Assembly (NCBI GenBank): GCA_013285505.1
Contig: CP053450.1
Span: 2,216,796-2,280,795 of the forward strand
DNA: 64,000 bases
Source: Planctomycetota bacterium
Lineage (GTDB): Bacteria > Planctomycetota > Phycisphaerae > Phycisphaerales > UBA1924
Direction of reading: 5' to 3'
Shown: positions 46,780-56,251 of the stretch, piece after piece
Layout: each line of letters starts with the position of its first letter
How positions within the stretch are numbered: the first letter of the stretch is position 1
Notes under the pieces: model-generated
The model's input: the letters and a program-made list of their open reading frames with translations, nothing else
Told to the model about the DNA's origin: nothing
Database searches by the model: none
Program-made: the position numbers and the translations under genes

Positions 46780-49700
46780 ATGCGTACACGAAGCCTCGTT
46801 TCCGCCGCACTTCTCTCGGCCGCGATCACGGGCGGCGTCTCGGCGCAGATCACCCCGAACTGGTTCCGTCAGCCCGCGATTTCTCCTGACGGCACGCAGG
46901 TGGTCTTCTGCCACGCCGGCGACCTTTACGTCGTGCCGGTCGGTGGCGGCCGGGCGATCCCGCTCACCATCCACGAGGCGTACGAGTCCAGTCCCGTCTG
47001 GTCGCCCGACGGATCGATGATCGCGTTCGCTTCAGACCGCAACGGCAACAACGATGTGTACGTGATGCCCGCAGCCGGCGGCCCCGCCACCCGGCTCACC
47101 TACCACTCCGCCGGCGACACGCCGAGCGACTTCACGCCGGACGGTGGTTCGGTGATCTTCAGCAGTTCCCGCGTGGACCACGCCGACAGCGCACTCTTCC
47201 CCAGCGGTGTGCTGGCCGAGCTGTACGAGGTGAGCCTCTCCGGCGGCACGCCGCGGATGGTGCTGACGACCCCCGCGCTCAACGCCCGGTTCGACAGCGA
47301 CGGCGGGCGTCTGCTCTACGAGGACCGAAAGGGATACGAGGACGAGCTCCGCAAGCACCACGAATCGGCGATCGCCCGCGATGTCTGGCTCTACGACGCC
47401 GGGACCGGCGCACATACCAAGCTGACGGACTTCGCCGGGGAAGACCGCGACCCGCAGTGGGCCGCCGACGGCAATTCGGTATACTTCCTGTCGGAGCGGG
47501 CGGGCGATTTCAACATCTTCCGGATGCCGCTCGAGGCCAACGCGCAGGCACAGGCGCTCACCTCGTTCCAGGACCACCCCGTCCGCCACCTCTCGCGTGC
47601 GGACACCGGTCTGATGGCGTTCAGCTGGCACGGTGATATCTTCACCCTCGCCGAGGGCGGCCAGCCGCAGAAGCTCGACATCCGGATCGCCCTCGACGGC
47701 CGCGCCGCCGACACGCAGACCACCACGGAACGCGGCGGCGCGACCGACTTCGCGGTGGCACCGAACGGCAAGGAGGTCGCCTTCGTCGTCCGCGGCGAGG
47801 TCTTCGTGACCTCCGTCGACTTCGACACCACCCGCCGCATCACCGACACGCCCGAGCAGGAGCGGTCCGTCTCGTTCGCCCCCGACGGCCGCTCGCTAAT
47901 CTACGCAGGCGAGCGCGACGGCTCGTGGAACATCTACGAGGCTTCGCTCGCCGACGACGACGAGCTCTACTTCTTCAGCGCGACGAGCATCGAGGAGAAG
48001 GCGGTCATCGCGACCGATGCCGAGGAGTTCCAGCCCCGCTACGCCCCGGATGGCAACAAGATCGCCTACCTGCACGACCGTCACGAGATCCGGGTCTTCG
48101 ACACCGAGTCCGGCCAGACCACGGTCGCGCTGCCCGGCGACAGGTTCTACTCCTACTCCGACGGTGACCACTGGTTCGAGTGGTCGCCCGACAGCGAGTG
48201 GCTCGTGACGCACCTGTACAGCAAGGGCCGCGTGTTCTACGGCGAGATCGGCCTCGTTCGCGCCGACGGCACCGGCGAGGTGATCGACATCTCTAATTCC
48301 GGCTACGACGACGGTCGGCCGCAATTCGCGATGGAGGGCGGCGCGATCATCTGGGCGAGCGCCCGCTACGGCGAGCGTTCTCATGGCAGCTGGGGGTCCG
48401 AGGACGACGTGGTCGGGCTCTTCCTCACGCAGGACGCCCACGACCGGTTCCGGCTCTCCAAGGAGGAGTACGAGCTCCGCAAGGAACTCGAGGAGAAGAA
48501 AGACGAGAAGAAAGAGGACGAGAAGAAGAACGACGACGAAGACGCCGCCGACGACACAGACGCCGACGACGATGCCGAATCGCCGGAGGACGGCGATGCC
48601 GACGAGGACGGCGAGGACGCCGAGGAGGACAAGCCCGAACCGCTGAAGATCGAGTTCGAGGGCCTCGAAGACCGCCGGGAACGGCTCACGATCAACTCCT
48701 CCAGCCTCGGCGATTTCGCCATGTCGCCCGAGGGTGACAAGCTTTACTACCTGGCGAGTTTCGAGGAAGGGGCGGACCTCTGGGTCCACGACTTCCGAGA
48801 GGAGTCGACCAAGATCCTCGCCAAGCTGGGCGCCTCGGGCGCGTCGATGCAGTTGTCCGAGGACGGCAAGGCGATCTTCATGCTCGCCAGCGGCTCGCTC
48901 TCCAAGATCGACACCGACAGCGGCACCCGCAAGCCGATCGGCTTCAGAGCCACCATGACGATCGACCCCGACGCCGAGCGAGCCCACCTGCTCCAGCACA
49001 CCTGGCGGCAGACCCGCGACAAGTTCTACCGGGCCGACATGCACGGCGTGGACTGGGCGTTCTACCTCCGCCAGTACGAGCCCAAGCTCGAGGGCATCAA
49101 GAACAACCACGACTTCGCGGAGCTGCTCTCAGAGCTGCTCGGCGAGTTGAACGCCTCGCACACCGGCGGTCGCTTCCGCGGCTCCTCCGGGAGCGGGGCG
49201 GCGAGCACCGCCGCGCTCGGCGTGGTCTTCGATCAGGATTACTCCGGCGACGGCCAGCGGATCGCCGAGATCCTCAAGAACGGCCCGCTGGATAAGGCCG
49301 AGCTCGCCATCGGTGCCGGCGACATCATCATCGCGGTCGACGGGGTCACACTCGACGCCTCGACGAACTTCTACGCCCAGCTCGATGGCAAATCGGGCGA
49401 CCGCGTGCGGCTCACCGTCCGCTCGGCCGCGGGCGAGGAGGCCGACCACGTCGTCCGTCCCACATCGCTCGGTGCCGAGAACCAACTTCTTTACGAGCGG
49501 TGGATCCGCACCCGCGACGCGATCGTGCAGGAGGCCTCCGGCGGGCGGCTCGGCTACGCCCACGTCCGCGGCATGAACGACGACTCCTTCCGCGAGTTCT
49601 ACTCGCAGGTCATGGGCAAGCACTACGACAAGGAAGCCCTCATCGTGGACACCCGCTTCAACGGCGGGGGCTGGCTGCACGACGACCTGGCGACATTCCT

Positions 49701-50115
49701 CACCGGCAAGACCTACGTCGAGCTCTACCCCCGCAACACGCTCGCCCCCAACGCCCGGTATCACGGCGATCCGTCCACACGCTGGGTCAAGCCCTCCGTG
49801 GTGGTGATGAGCGAGAGCAACTACTCCGACGCGCACTTCTTCCCATGGGTCTACACCGAACTGGGCATCGGCGACACGATCGGCATGCCCGTGCCCGGCA
49901 CCGCAACCGCCGTTTGGTGGGAGCGGCTGTTCACCGGTGATCTGGTCTTCGGCATCCCGCAGGTCGGCACCAAGGGCGCCGACGGTCGGTACCTCGAGAA
50001 CGCTCAGCTCGAGCCCACCCACCGAGTCCCGCTGCCGCCCGAGGCCGCGGCGGAGGGCCAGGACACCCAGTTGCTCGAGGCTGTCCGAGTCCTGCTTGAG
50101 GACCTCGACAACTAG
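46780..50115 (+). CDS. Tricorn-like S41-family protease, exported
   Basis: A 1111-residue protein with a signal peptide ('SAALLSAAITGGVSAQ') and an AGAGGA ribosome site. The N-terminal 560 residues form beta-propellers with many 'SPDGS..AFASDRNGNNDVYV'-type repeats (TolB/tricorn). Residues about 567-623 are an unusual Asp/Glu/Lys-rich stretch. The tricorn core (C1), a PDZ domain (about 800-880, 'GVVFDQDYSGDGQRIAEILKNGPLDKA', 'AGDIIIAVDG') and the S41 catalytic part ('LIVDTRFNGGGWLHDDLATFL', 'VVVMSESNYSDAHFFPWVY') follow. It likely degrades peptides in the periplasm. It runs alone, with a terminator at 50149. Confidence 0.92.
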   Translation: MRTRSLVSAALLSAAITGGVSAQITPNWFRQPAISPDGTQVVFCHAGDLYVVPVGGGRAIPLTIHEAYESSPVWSPDGSMIAFASDRNGNNDVYVMPAAGGPATRLTYHSAGDTPSDFTPDGGSVIFSSSRVDHADSALFPSGVLAELYEVSLSGGTPRMVLTTPALNARFDSDGGRLLYEDRKGYEDELRKHHESAIARDVWLYDAGTGAHTKLTDFAGEDRDPQWAADGNSVYFLSERAGDFNIFRMPLEANAQAQALTSFQDHPVRHLSRADTGLMAFSWHGDIFTLAEGGQPQKLDIRIALDGRAADTQTTTERGGATDFAVAPNGKEVAFVVRGEVFVTSVDFDTTRRITDTPEQERSVSFAPDGRSLIYAGERDGSWNIYEASLADDDELYFFSATSIEEKAVIATDAEEFQPRYAPDGNKIAYLHDRHEIRVFDTESGQTTVALPGDRFYSYSDGDHWFEWSPDSEWLVTHLYSKGRVFYGEIGLVRADGTGEVIDISNSGYDDGRPQFAMEGGAIIWASARYGERSHGSWGSEDDVVGLFLTQDAHDRFRLSKEEYELRKELEEKKDEKKEDEKKNDDEDAADDTDADDDAESPEDGDADEDGEDAEEDKPEPLKIEFEGLEDRRERLTINSSSLGDFAMSPEGDKLYYLASFEEGADLWVHDFREESTKILAKLGASGASMQLSEDGKAIFMLASGSLSKIDTDSGTRKPIGFRATMTIDPDAERAHLLQHTWRQTRDKFYRADMHGVDWAFYLRQYEPKLEGIKNNHDFAELLSELLGELNASHTGGRFRGSSGSGAASTAALGVVFDQDYSGDGQRIAEILKNGPLDKAELAIGAGDIIIAVDGVTLDASTNFYAQLDGKSGDRVRLTVRSAAGEEADHVVRPTSLGAENQLLYERWIRTRDAIVQEASGGRLGYAHVRGMNDDSFREFYSQVMGKHYDKEALIVDTRFNGGGWLHDDLATFLTGKTYVELYPRNTLAPNARYHGDPSTRWVKPSVVVMSESNYSDAHFFPWVYTELGIGDTIGMPVPGTATAVWWERLFTGDLVFGIPQVGTKGADGRYLENAQLEPTHRVPLPPEAAAEGQDTQLLEAVRVLLEDLDN

Positions 50116-50148
50116 CGTCGACCTTTTTCCGAACACGAGCATCCAGTG

Positions 50149-50188
50149 CAACGCCGCCACCGAATCCCGGGGGCGGCGTTGTCTTTTT
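50149..50188 (+). terminator. Intrinsic terminator after the tricorn-like gene
   Basis: A 10-bp perfect stem CAACGCCGCC/GGCGGCGTTG (50149-50158 with 50172-50181) is followed by TCTTTTT. It ends 20 bp before the start of the SDR gene. Confidence 0.88.
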
Positions 50189-50210
50189 GACGCAGTCAGG
50201 AGTTCTACCA

Positions 50211-50951
50211 GTGACCGATGTTGATGCAGAACGCCCAGGAACGTGCTTCGTCATCGGTGCCGGTGGTGGTATCGGCTCGGCGCTGACAGCACGGCTGAGG
50301 GAGTCCGGGTGGGGTCTCGTGCTGGCGGGTCGAACCCGCGAGCCACTCGAGCACCTCGCTGCACCGGACGATGCACCGGTGGAGGAGTTGGACGCCACGG
50401 ACTTCGAAGCCGTCACCGCCGCCGTGCAGCGGCACGAGGGTGTCACGGCGGTGGTCAACCTCGCCGGCTCGATCCTGCTCAAGCCGGCGCACCAGACCTC
50501 TGCAGACGAATTCGAAGAAACGATCAGTCAGAATCTCCGGACGTCTTTCGCGACGGTCCGGGCGGCCGGACAGACGATGCGGACCAAGGGGGGAAGCGTC
50601 GTGCTCGTGTCATCGTGCGCAGCCAGCGTCGGGCTGCCCAACCACGAGGCCATCGCGGCGGCCAAGGCCGGTGTCGAGGGCCTTACCCGGGCCGCTGCCG
50701 CCACCTACGCGACGGGCAATCTGCGGATCAACGCGGTCGCGCCCGGACTCGTGGACACGCCGCTCGCGGATAGACTGACCAGCAACCCGGCGGCCCTGCG
50801 GGCGTCAACGTCCATGCACCCGCTCGGCCGCATCGGCGCTCCGGATGACATCGCCCGGGCGATCATGTTCTTTCTCGAGCCCGCCAACGACTGGCTCACC
50901 GGACAGGTGATCGGCGTGGATGGCGGTCTCGCACGGGTCAGGGGTCGCTAG
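50211..50951 (+). CDS. Short-chain dehydrogenase/reductase with atypical active site
   Basis: A 246-residue SDR. The start is GTG 50211, set by AGGAG eight bases upstream; an earlier TTG at 50187 lies in the terminator T tract. It has the Rossmann 'FVIGAGGGIGSALTARLR', 'NLAGS' (NNAG variant), the Ser block 'VVLVSSCAAS' and the Lys of YxxxK ('AIAAAKAG'). The catalytic Tyr position is Ile. Ends with 'LTGQVIGVDGGL'. Activity on a ketone is unsure. It is followed 15 bp later by the peroxiredoxin fusion and a membrane protein, all on one strand. Confidence 0.85.
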   Translation: MTDVDAERPGTCFVIGAGGGIGSALTARLRESGWGLVLAGRTREPLEHLAAPDDAPVEELDATDFEAVTAAVQRHEGVTAVVNLAGSILLKPAHQTSADEFEETISQNLRTSFATVRAAGQTMRTKGGSVVLVSSCAASVGLPNHEAIAAAKAGVEGLTRAAAATYATGNLRINAVAPGLVDTPLADRLTSNPAALRASTSMHPLGRIGAPDDIARAIMFFLEPANDWLTGQVIGVDGGLARVRGR

Positions 50952-50966
50952 CGTGAGGGGTAGACC

Positions 50967-51911
50967 GTGACCACAGACGCCCTGAAACACTCTCCCCGAT
51001 GGGCACGCCGGTGGCTCTACGCCGCGGGTGTCTACAACCTGGTGTGGGGCGTGATCGTGATCGCGTTCCCTCACGCCCTGTTCGATTTCGCCGGGGCCGA
51101 GCGGATGCGGTATCCGGAGATCTGGCAGTGCGTCGGCATGATCGTCGGTGTCTACGGGATCGGCTACCTGATCGCCGCTCGAGCCCCGCGGGTGCACTGG
51201 CCCATCGTGCTGGTGGGCCTGCTCGGCAAGGTCTTCGGCCCCCTCGGGTTCGCAGCGGCGCTTGCACAGGGGACATTTCCGCCCGCGTTCGGCATCACGA
51301 TCCTCACCAACGACCTGCTCTGGTGGATCCCCTTCGGCCTGATCCTCTGGGACGCCGCGCGGTCTCGTGGCGAACTGCCGGACGGCCCGGCCCCCAGTCT
51401 GGAGACAGCTCTCCGGACCTCCACGGATCAGAGCGGCCGAACGCTCCAAGCGCTCAGCACGGACAGACCAACGGTGCTCGTCCTGACGAGGCACTCGGGA
51501 TGCACGTTCTGCCGCGAGGCACTCAAGGATCTTGCCTCGCGTCGCGAGGAGATCCTCCGGCGGGGCTACGGAATGGCCGTCGTCACCATGTCCGACGCAA
51601 CCGAGAACAGGCACATGGCCGAGGAGTTCGGGCTGACCGACGCGTCGTGGATCGCCGACCCCGACCGGATCCTCTACCAAGCGCTCGATCTGCGTCGCGG
51701 GAGCTTCCTGCAACTGTTCGGACCGGTCGTCTTCTTCCGGGGCATCGTTGCGGCGTTGAAGGGCCACGGCATCGGCCCGCTCGGTGGAGACGGCTTCCAG
51801 ATGCCGGGCGCGTTTGTGCTCCACGAGGGCCGGGTGATCCGCGAGTTCCGCCACGCGCGAGCGTCGGACCGTCCCGACCTGAACTCCCTCGCCTGTGAGA
51901 TGCCGTCGTGA
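50967..51911 (+). CDS. Membrane domain fused to AhpC/TSA-like peroxiredoxin domain
   Basis: A 314-residue protein starting at GTG 50967 behind GAGGGG. Residues 1-135 have four hydrophobic helices ('LYAAGVYNLVWGVIVIAF', 'IGYLIAARAP', 'VLVGLLGKVFGPLGFAAAL', 'LLWWIPFGLILWDA'). Residues about 155-305 are a thioredoxin-fold AhpC/TSA-like domain with CxxC ('RHSGCTFCREALKDLA') and 'MPGAFVLHEGRVIREFRHARASDRP'. This joins a membrane anchor to a redox enzyme. Its last bases overlap the start of the next gene (GTGA), and the SDR precedes it by 15 bp, so the three form an operon. Electron donor and substrate are unknown. Confidence 0.82.
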   Translation: MTTDALKHSPRWARRWLYAAGVYNLVWGVIVIAFPHALFDFAGAERMRYPEIWQCVGMIVGVYGIGYLIAARAPRVHWPIVLVGLLGKVFGPLGFAAALAQGTFPPAFGITILTNDLLWWIPFGLILWDAARSRGELPDGPAPSLETALRTSTDQSGRTLQALSTDRPTVLVLTRHSGCTFCREALKDLASRREEILRRGYGMAVVTMSDATENRHMAEEFGLTDASWIADPDRILYQALDLRRGSFLQLFGPVVFFRGIVAALKGHGIGPLGGDGFQMPGAFVLHEGRVIREFRHARASDRPDLNSLACEMPS

Positions 51912-52402
51912 GCGAGATGTCCCCCGGCGTGTTCGTCGCGATTCTCGTGGTGCACGCCGCGGCGACATGGACAATGACCGGCCTGATCTGGTTCGTGCAA
52001 CTCGTTCACTACCCCCTGATGGCCCGGGTCGGCCGTGACGGGTGGACGGAATACGAGAGAGCCCATCAGGCTCGGACCACGTGGATCGTCGCACCCGTGA
52101 TGCTTCTCGAGCTCTCGACGGCCGTCGTCGCGCTGATTCTCGCGCATTCCGGCACCGGGCCCGCGGTTTCATCGACCGCACTCCCGGTGCTCTGGACCGC
52201 CGCGTGCCTGCTCGGCGTGGTGTGGGCGTCCACATTCCTCATCCAGGTCCCGCGGCACAAGCGGCTCTCGAATGAATACAGCGATCGGATTCATGCATCG
52301 CTCGTGCGGACCAACTGGGTTCGGACGGCCGCGTGGACGGGCCGAGCGGTGCTGGTCGCGGCGGTACTGCTGTCGATCCTGACCTCGGGCATCGCGACGT
52401 GA
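51908..52402 (+). CDS. Four-helix membrane protein of unknown function
   Basis: A 164-residue protein with about four transmembrane helices ('FVAILVVHAAATWTMTGLIWFVQLVHYPLM', 'VMLLELSTAVVALILA', 'LWTAACLLGVVWASTFLIQV', 'AVLVAAVLLSILTSG'). The conserved polar 'QLVHYPLMARVG' and 'AHQARTTWIVAPVMLLE' segments recall a common family of small bacterial membrane proteins without known function. The GTG start overlaps the stop of the peroxiredoxin fusion by four bases, so it is translationally coupled and may be its membrane partner. Confidence 0.78.
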   Translation: MSEMSPGVFVAILVVHAAATWTMTGLIWFVQLVHYPLMARVGRDGWTEYERAHQARTTWIVAPVMLLELSTAVVALILAHSGTGPAVSSTALPVLWTAACLLGVVWASTFLIQVPRHKRLSNEYSDRIHASLVRTNWVRTAAWTGRAVLVAAVLLSILTSGIAT

Positions 52403-52480
52403 GTCTGAGCCGGGACGGGAGGGCGTGTCCACCGGTCTCCTGCGTGTCGCGGTTTGCGTCGTTTCTGCTAGACTGACCCC

Positions 52481-55400
52481 GTGCCACCAATGACGTGCAT
52501 TCGGGCGTGTGTGTGCCTGCTCCTGGGTCTTCTGGGCCTCGGCGCGCTGGGCGTCGCGCGGGTGTACACCCGGCCGGTGTCGGTGCTCGCGCCAGTCTCG
52601 ACAACGGAGGAAACGGTGGAGTTTGGCCGCCACGTGAGGCCCATCCTCGTCCGCCACTGTCTGGCATGCCACGGATTCGACCCGAGCACGAGAGAGGCGG
52701 ACCTGCGTCTCGACACCTTCGAGTTCGCGACGGCCGCGCGGTCGAACGACCGTCACGCGGCGATCGTCCCGGGCGATCCGGATGCCAGCCTGCTGCTGCA
52801 CCGCGTGACCGATGCCGACCCGGATGTGCGCATGCCGCCCGAGCGGCCGGCCCTCGAACCGGAAGAGATCGAGACACTCCGCGCCTGGATCGCCCAGGGA
52901 GCGTCCTACGAGCCGCACTGGTCACTCCGACCGCTCGAGCCGCGCGAGCCCCCGTCCGTTGCACCTTCGGGCTGGGCCGCCGGACCGATCGATCGTTTCG
53001 TCCATGCAGACCTTGCCGAGGCGGGTCTCGAGCCGGCACCGCTGGCCGACCGACGGACCCTGCTCCGCCGGCTGTGCTTCGACCTGACCGGCCTGCCGCC
53101 CACCCCCGCCCAGACCCAAGCGTTCTTGGCCGACTCGACAGAGGACGCCTACGCCCGGCTTGTCGAGGACCTGCTCGAATCGCCGCACTACGGCGAACGG
53201 TGGGCACGCCACTGGCTCGACCTCATGCGCTACGCCGAGACGTACGCCCACGAGTTCGACTACCCGATCCGCCACGCGTTTCAGTATCGGGACTACGTGA
53301 TCCGTGCGTTCAACGCCGATGTGCCGTACGACCAACTCGTGACGGAGCACATCGCGGGCGATCTCGTTACCGAGCCGCGACGAAACCCTGAAGAGTTCTT
53401 CAACGAGTCGGTCATCGGGACCGGATTCTGGTGGCTGAGCCAGGGCACGCACTCGCCGGTGGACGTCCTGCAGGACGAGGCCGAGCGCATCGACAACCAG
53501 ATCGATGTGCTCAGCAAGGCCTTCCTCGCGACGACGGTCAGCTGCGCCCGGTGCCACGACCACAAGTTCGATCCCGTGCTCACCCGCGAGTACTACGGCC
53601 TCGCCGCATTCGTGCAGAGCTCGCGCCGGCAGGAGGCCTACCTCGACCCCGACGGTCGCATCGGCTCGGCGGTGGCGGAACTCGAGACCCTGGACTCGTC
53701 GATGCGCGAGGCGCTCGCCAGACCCGACTGGCCGGTGGGCGAAACACCGGGTGCCCTGACCGAAGTATTGACCGCGGTTGGCCAGGTGTTCTTTGGCCAT
53801 CCCGCCGAGGGGGAGTTGCCCCCGTCTGCGCGCGCGCACGTGCTCGCCGATTTCGACGACGGGACCTACGACGGCTGGACGGTCGAGGGCGATGCGTTCA
53901 CCGAGAGCCCAACCCCCGCCGGCCCGGACGCGCTGGCGGGCGAGGGGGACGGCCGCGGGCGCCGGGTTCGCGAACACACACAGGCGCCTTGAGGGTGAGG
54001 GATCGGTCGAAGCGGACAATCGTGTGGGGTTTATCACCAGTGCGCCGTTTCCCGTGAAACACCGCTACCTCCATTTCCTGATCGGCGGCGGGCACCACCC
54101 CGGGAAGACGGGCCTGCGGCTCCGCATCGATGACCAGGTCGTCCAGGAGGCCACCGGCAACAACTCGCTGCGGCTTGTGCCCCACAGGTTCGACCTGACC
54201 CCGCATCAGGGCAGAGATGCCACCGTCGAGATCTTCGACCAGGTGACCGGCGGCTGGGGCAACATCCGCGTGGACGAACTCGTGCTCAGCGACGAGGCGA
54301 GCCTCGCCAAGCCCGCGGCACGCGACCCACGGGCCGTCGCGGCGGAGTGGGGGGTCGATCCCGAGACGCTCGGCCGCTGGGTCGAGGCGGTACAGGGCTC
54401 GTCGGATGAGCACCTCCCGGTCGTGATGCGAGACTGGCTCAGGCACTGCGAGCAGGCTGGGGGCGACCCGGACGCGCAGATCGACGCACCCGCAGCCGGC
54501 GGGGCCGCGGAGCCCGCGGTTCCCGCCGACGCGACGCTCTTCGACTTCGCCGATGCCGACGAGTTCGGGCGTTGGTTCGTGAGCGGGTGGGCGTTCGGTG
54601 ATCGGGCGACCAGGCTCGGTGAACCCCGCGCGGTGGGGAGCGGGCTGCGGATCGCCGATGCGGACTGTGCGGACTCCGGTCGTCTCTCCGAAACGCTCGT
54701 CGGCACGATGCGGTCCCCGACGTTCGAGATCGCCCGGCCCTTCCTGGCGGTCCGGACGCGCGGCCGGGGTACGCTCCGCGTCATTATCGACGGCTACACC
54801 CTCGATGAGTACAACGCCCTGCTGTGGAATCGGGTGAAGCTCGACCCCGATTCGTCGGGCTGGCAGTGGCAGGTCCACGATCTCCGCAAGTGGGTCGGTC
54901 ACCGCGCCCATTACGAGATCATCGACGATCGCGCGGACGGATCGATCGAGGTCACCCGAGCGGTCTGGTGTGCTGAGGACCGGGCTCCGCCTGTTGACCC
55001 GCACGCCGTAGCGACGGGCACTGGAAGTGCGATCCCTCTCCGCACTTCCACCGCTCGCATCGCCAAGGCGGCCGTGACAGCGTTGCGGGGGGAGAGCACC
55101 GACGCCGAATCGTGCGCCTTGGCCTCCTGGATTGCCGGGTCCTCGCTTGTGCCGTCGCCGGACGCCGATGCGCAGGCCCGGTTTGCCGCCATCCAGGGGG
55201 CGGTTCCGGCTCCGATGCGGGTCATGGCGATGCAGGACGGCACCGGCGAGGACGGCTACGTCTATGTCCGCGGCGATCATCGCCAGCGGGGAGAATCGGC
55301 GCCGCGGGCGTTCCCCCGGGCGGCTGGGCGGTGCCTCCACGATCGATGCCGGGCCGGGGAGCGGTCGGCTTGCGCTCGCCGAGGCGCTGCTCGATCCGAC

Positions 55401-56241
55401 GAACCCGCTCCCGGCGAGGGTGATCGTCAATCGGGTCTGGCACCATCTGATGGGCCGCGGCATCGTCGAGTCGACCGACGACTTTGGACTGCTCGGCTCG
55501 GCACCCACGAATGAGGCATTGCTCGACCATCTGGCGTGGCGGTTCAGCCACGAGATGGGGTGGTCGATCAAGACGCTCATCCGCGAGATCGTCGCCAGCC
55601 GCACCTATCGCACGGCTTCGCCGCCGCTTTCACCGGAGGCCTTGGAAGTCGATCCGTTGAACCATCTCTGGAGCGTGCGTGAGCCGCGGCGTCTCGATGG
55701 TGAGTCGCTCCGCGACGCGATTCTGACCGTTTCCGGAGACCTCGATCCGCAGATGTACGGGCCGAGCGTGGCGGTGCATCTCACGCCCTTCATGACGGGG
55801 CGGGGTCGCCCGGGGGCGTCCGGCCCGCTGGACGGCGACCGCCGGCGGAGTATTTACCTGGAGGTCCGGCGCAATTTCCTGAGCCCGATGATGCTGGCCT
55901 TTGATTCGCCCAACCCGCACCAGACCCTCGGGAAGCGCAACGAGTCGAACGTGCCGGCACAGTCGCTGATTCTGCTGAACGACCCGTTCGTCGTGGAGCA
56001 GGCGGGCCGGATGGCCTCGCGTCTGATCGAGGATGCACCGGAGGTCGAGGCGCGGATCGCCGCGCTGTATCTCCGCGCACTTGCGCGCGCGCCCTCCGAG
56101 ACCGAGACACGCTATGCGCTGGCGTTCCTTCAGCAGCAGGCCGCGGAGATCGGCGTGGCCGAGTGGCGGGACGACCCGGCGGTCTGGGCCGACCTTTGTC
56201 ACGCGGTGTTCAATCTCAAAGAGTTCATGTTTATCGAATAG
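52481..56241 (+). CDS. PSCyt1/DUF1549/DUF1553 (PSD1) protein with two galactose-binding-like inserts, frameshifted twice
   Basis: A very large planctomycete protein (about 1250 residues when repaired). It has a signal helix ('CLLLGLLGLGALGVA'), a cytochrome-c-like PSCyt1 part with CxxCH ('RHCLACHG'), DUF1549 ('[12 protein letters not shown]', 'SPHYGERWARHWLDL', '[12 protein letters not shown]'), two DUF4980-like beta modules ('DGWTVEGDAF...GGWGNIRVDELVLSD' and a second copy from 'FDFADADEF'), and DUF1553 ('VIVNRVWHHLMGRGIV', 'SNVPAQSLILLNDPF'). The frame moves by one base near 53953-53962 and again near 55313-55333, each in G/C-rich runs. These proteins are secreted and linked with DUF1501 partners, as here; their role in polymer breakdown is inferred. 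GTG 52481 or ATG 52490 may start it. Confidence 0.88.
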
Positions 56242-56251
56242 GGATGAGTCC

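Noticed and set aside
46541..47020. A 159-codon frame in the intergenic region before the tricorn gene.
   Set aside because: Its second half overlaps the real N-terminus of the tricorn-like protein in another frame and is Arg/Ser-rich. No family match.
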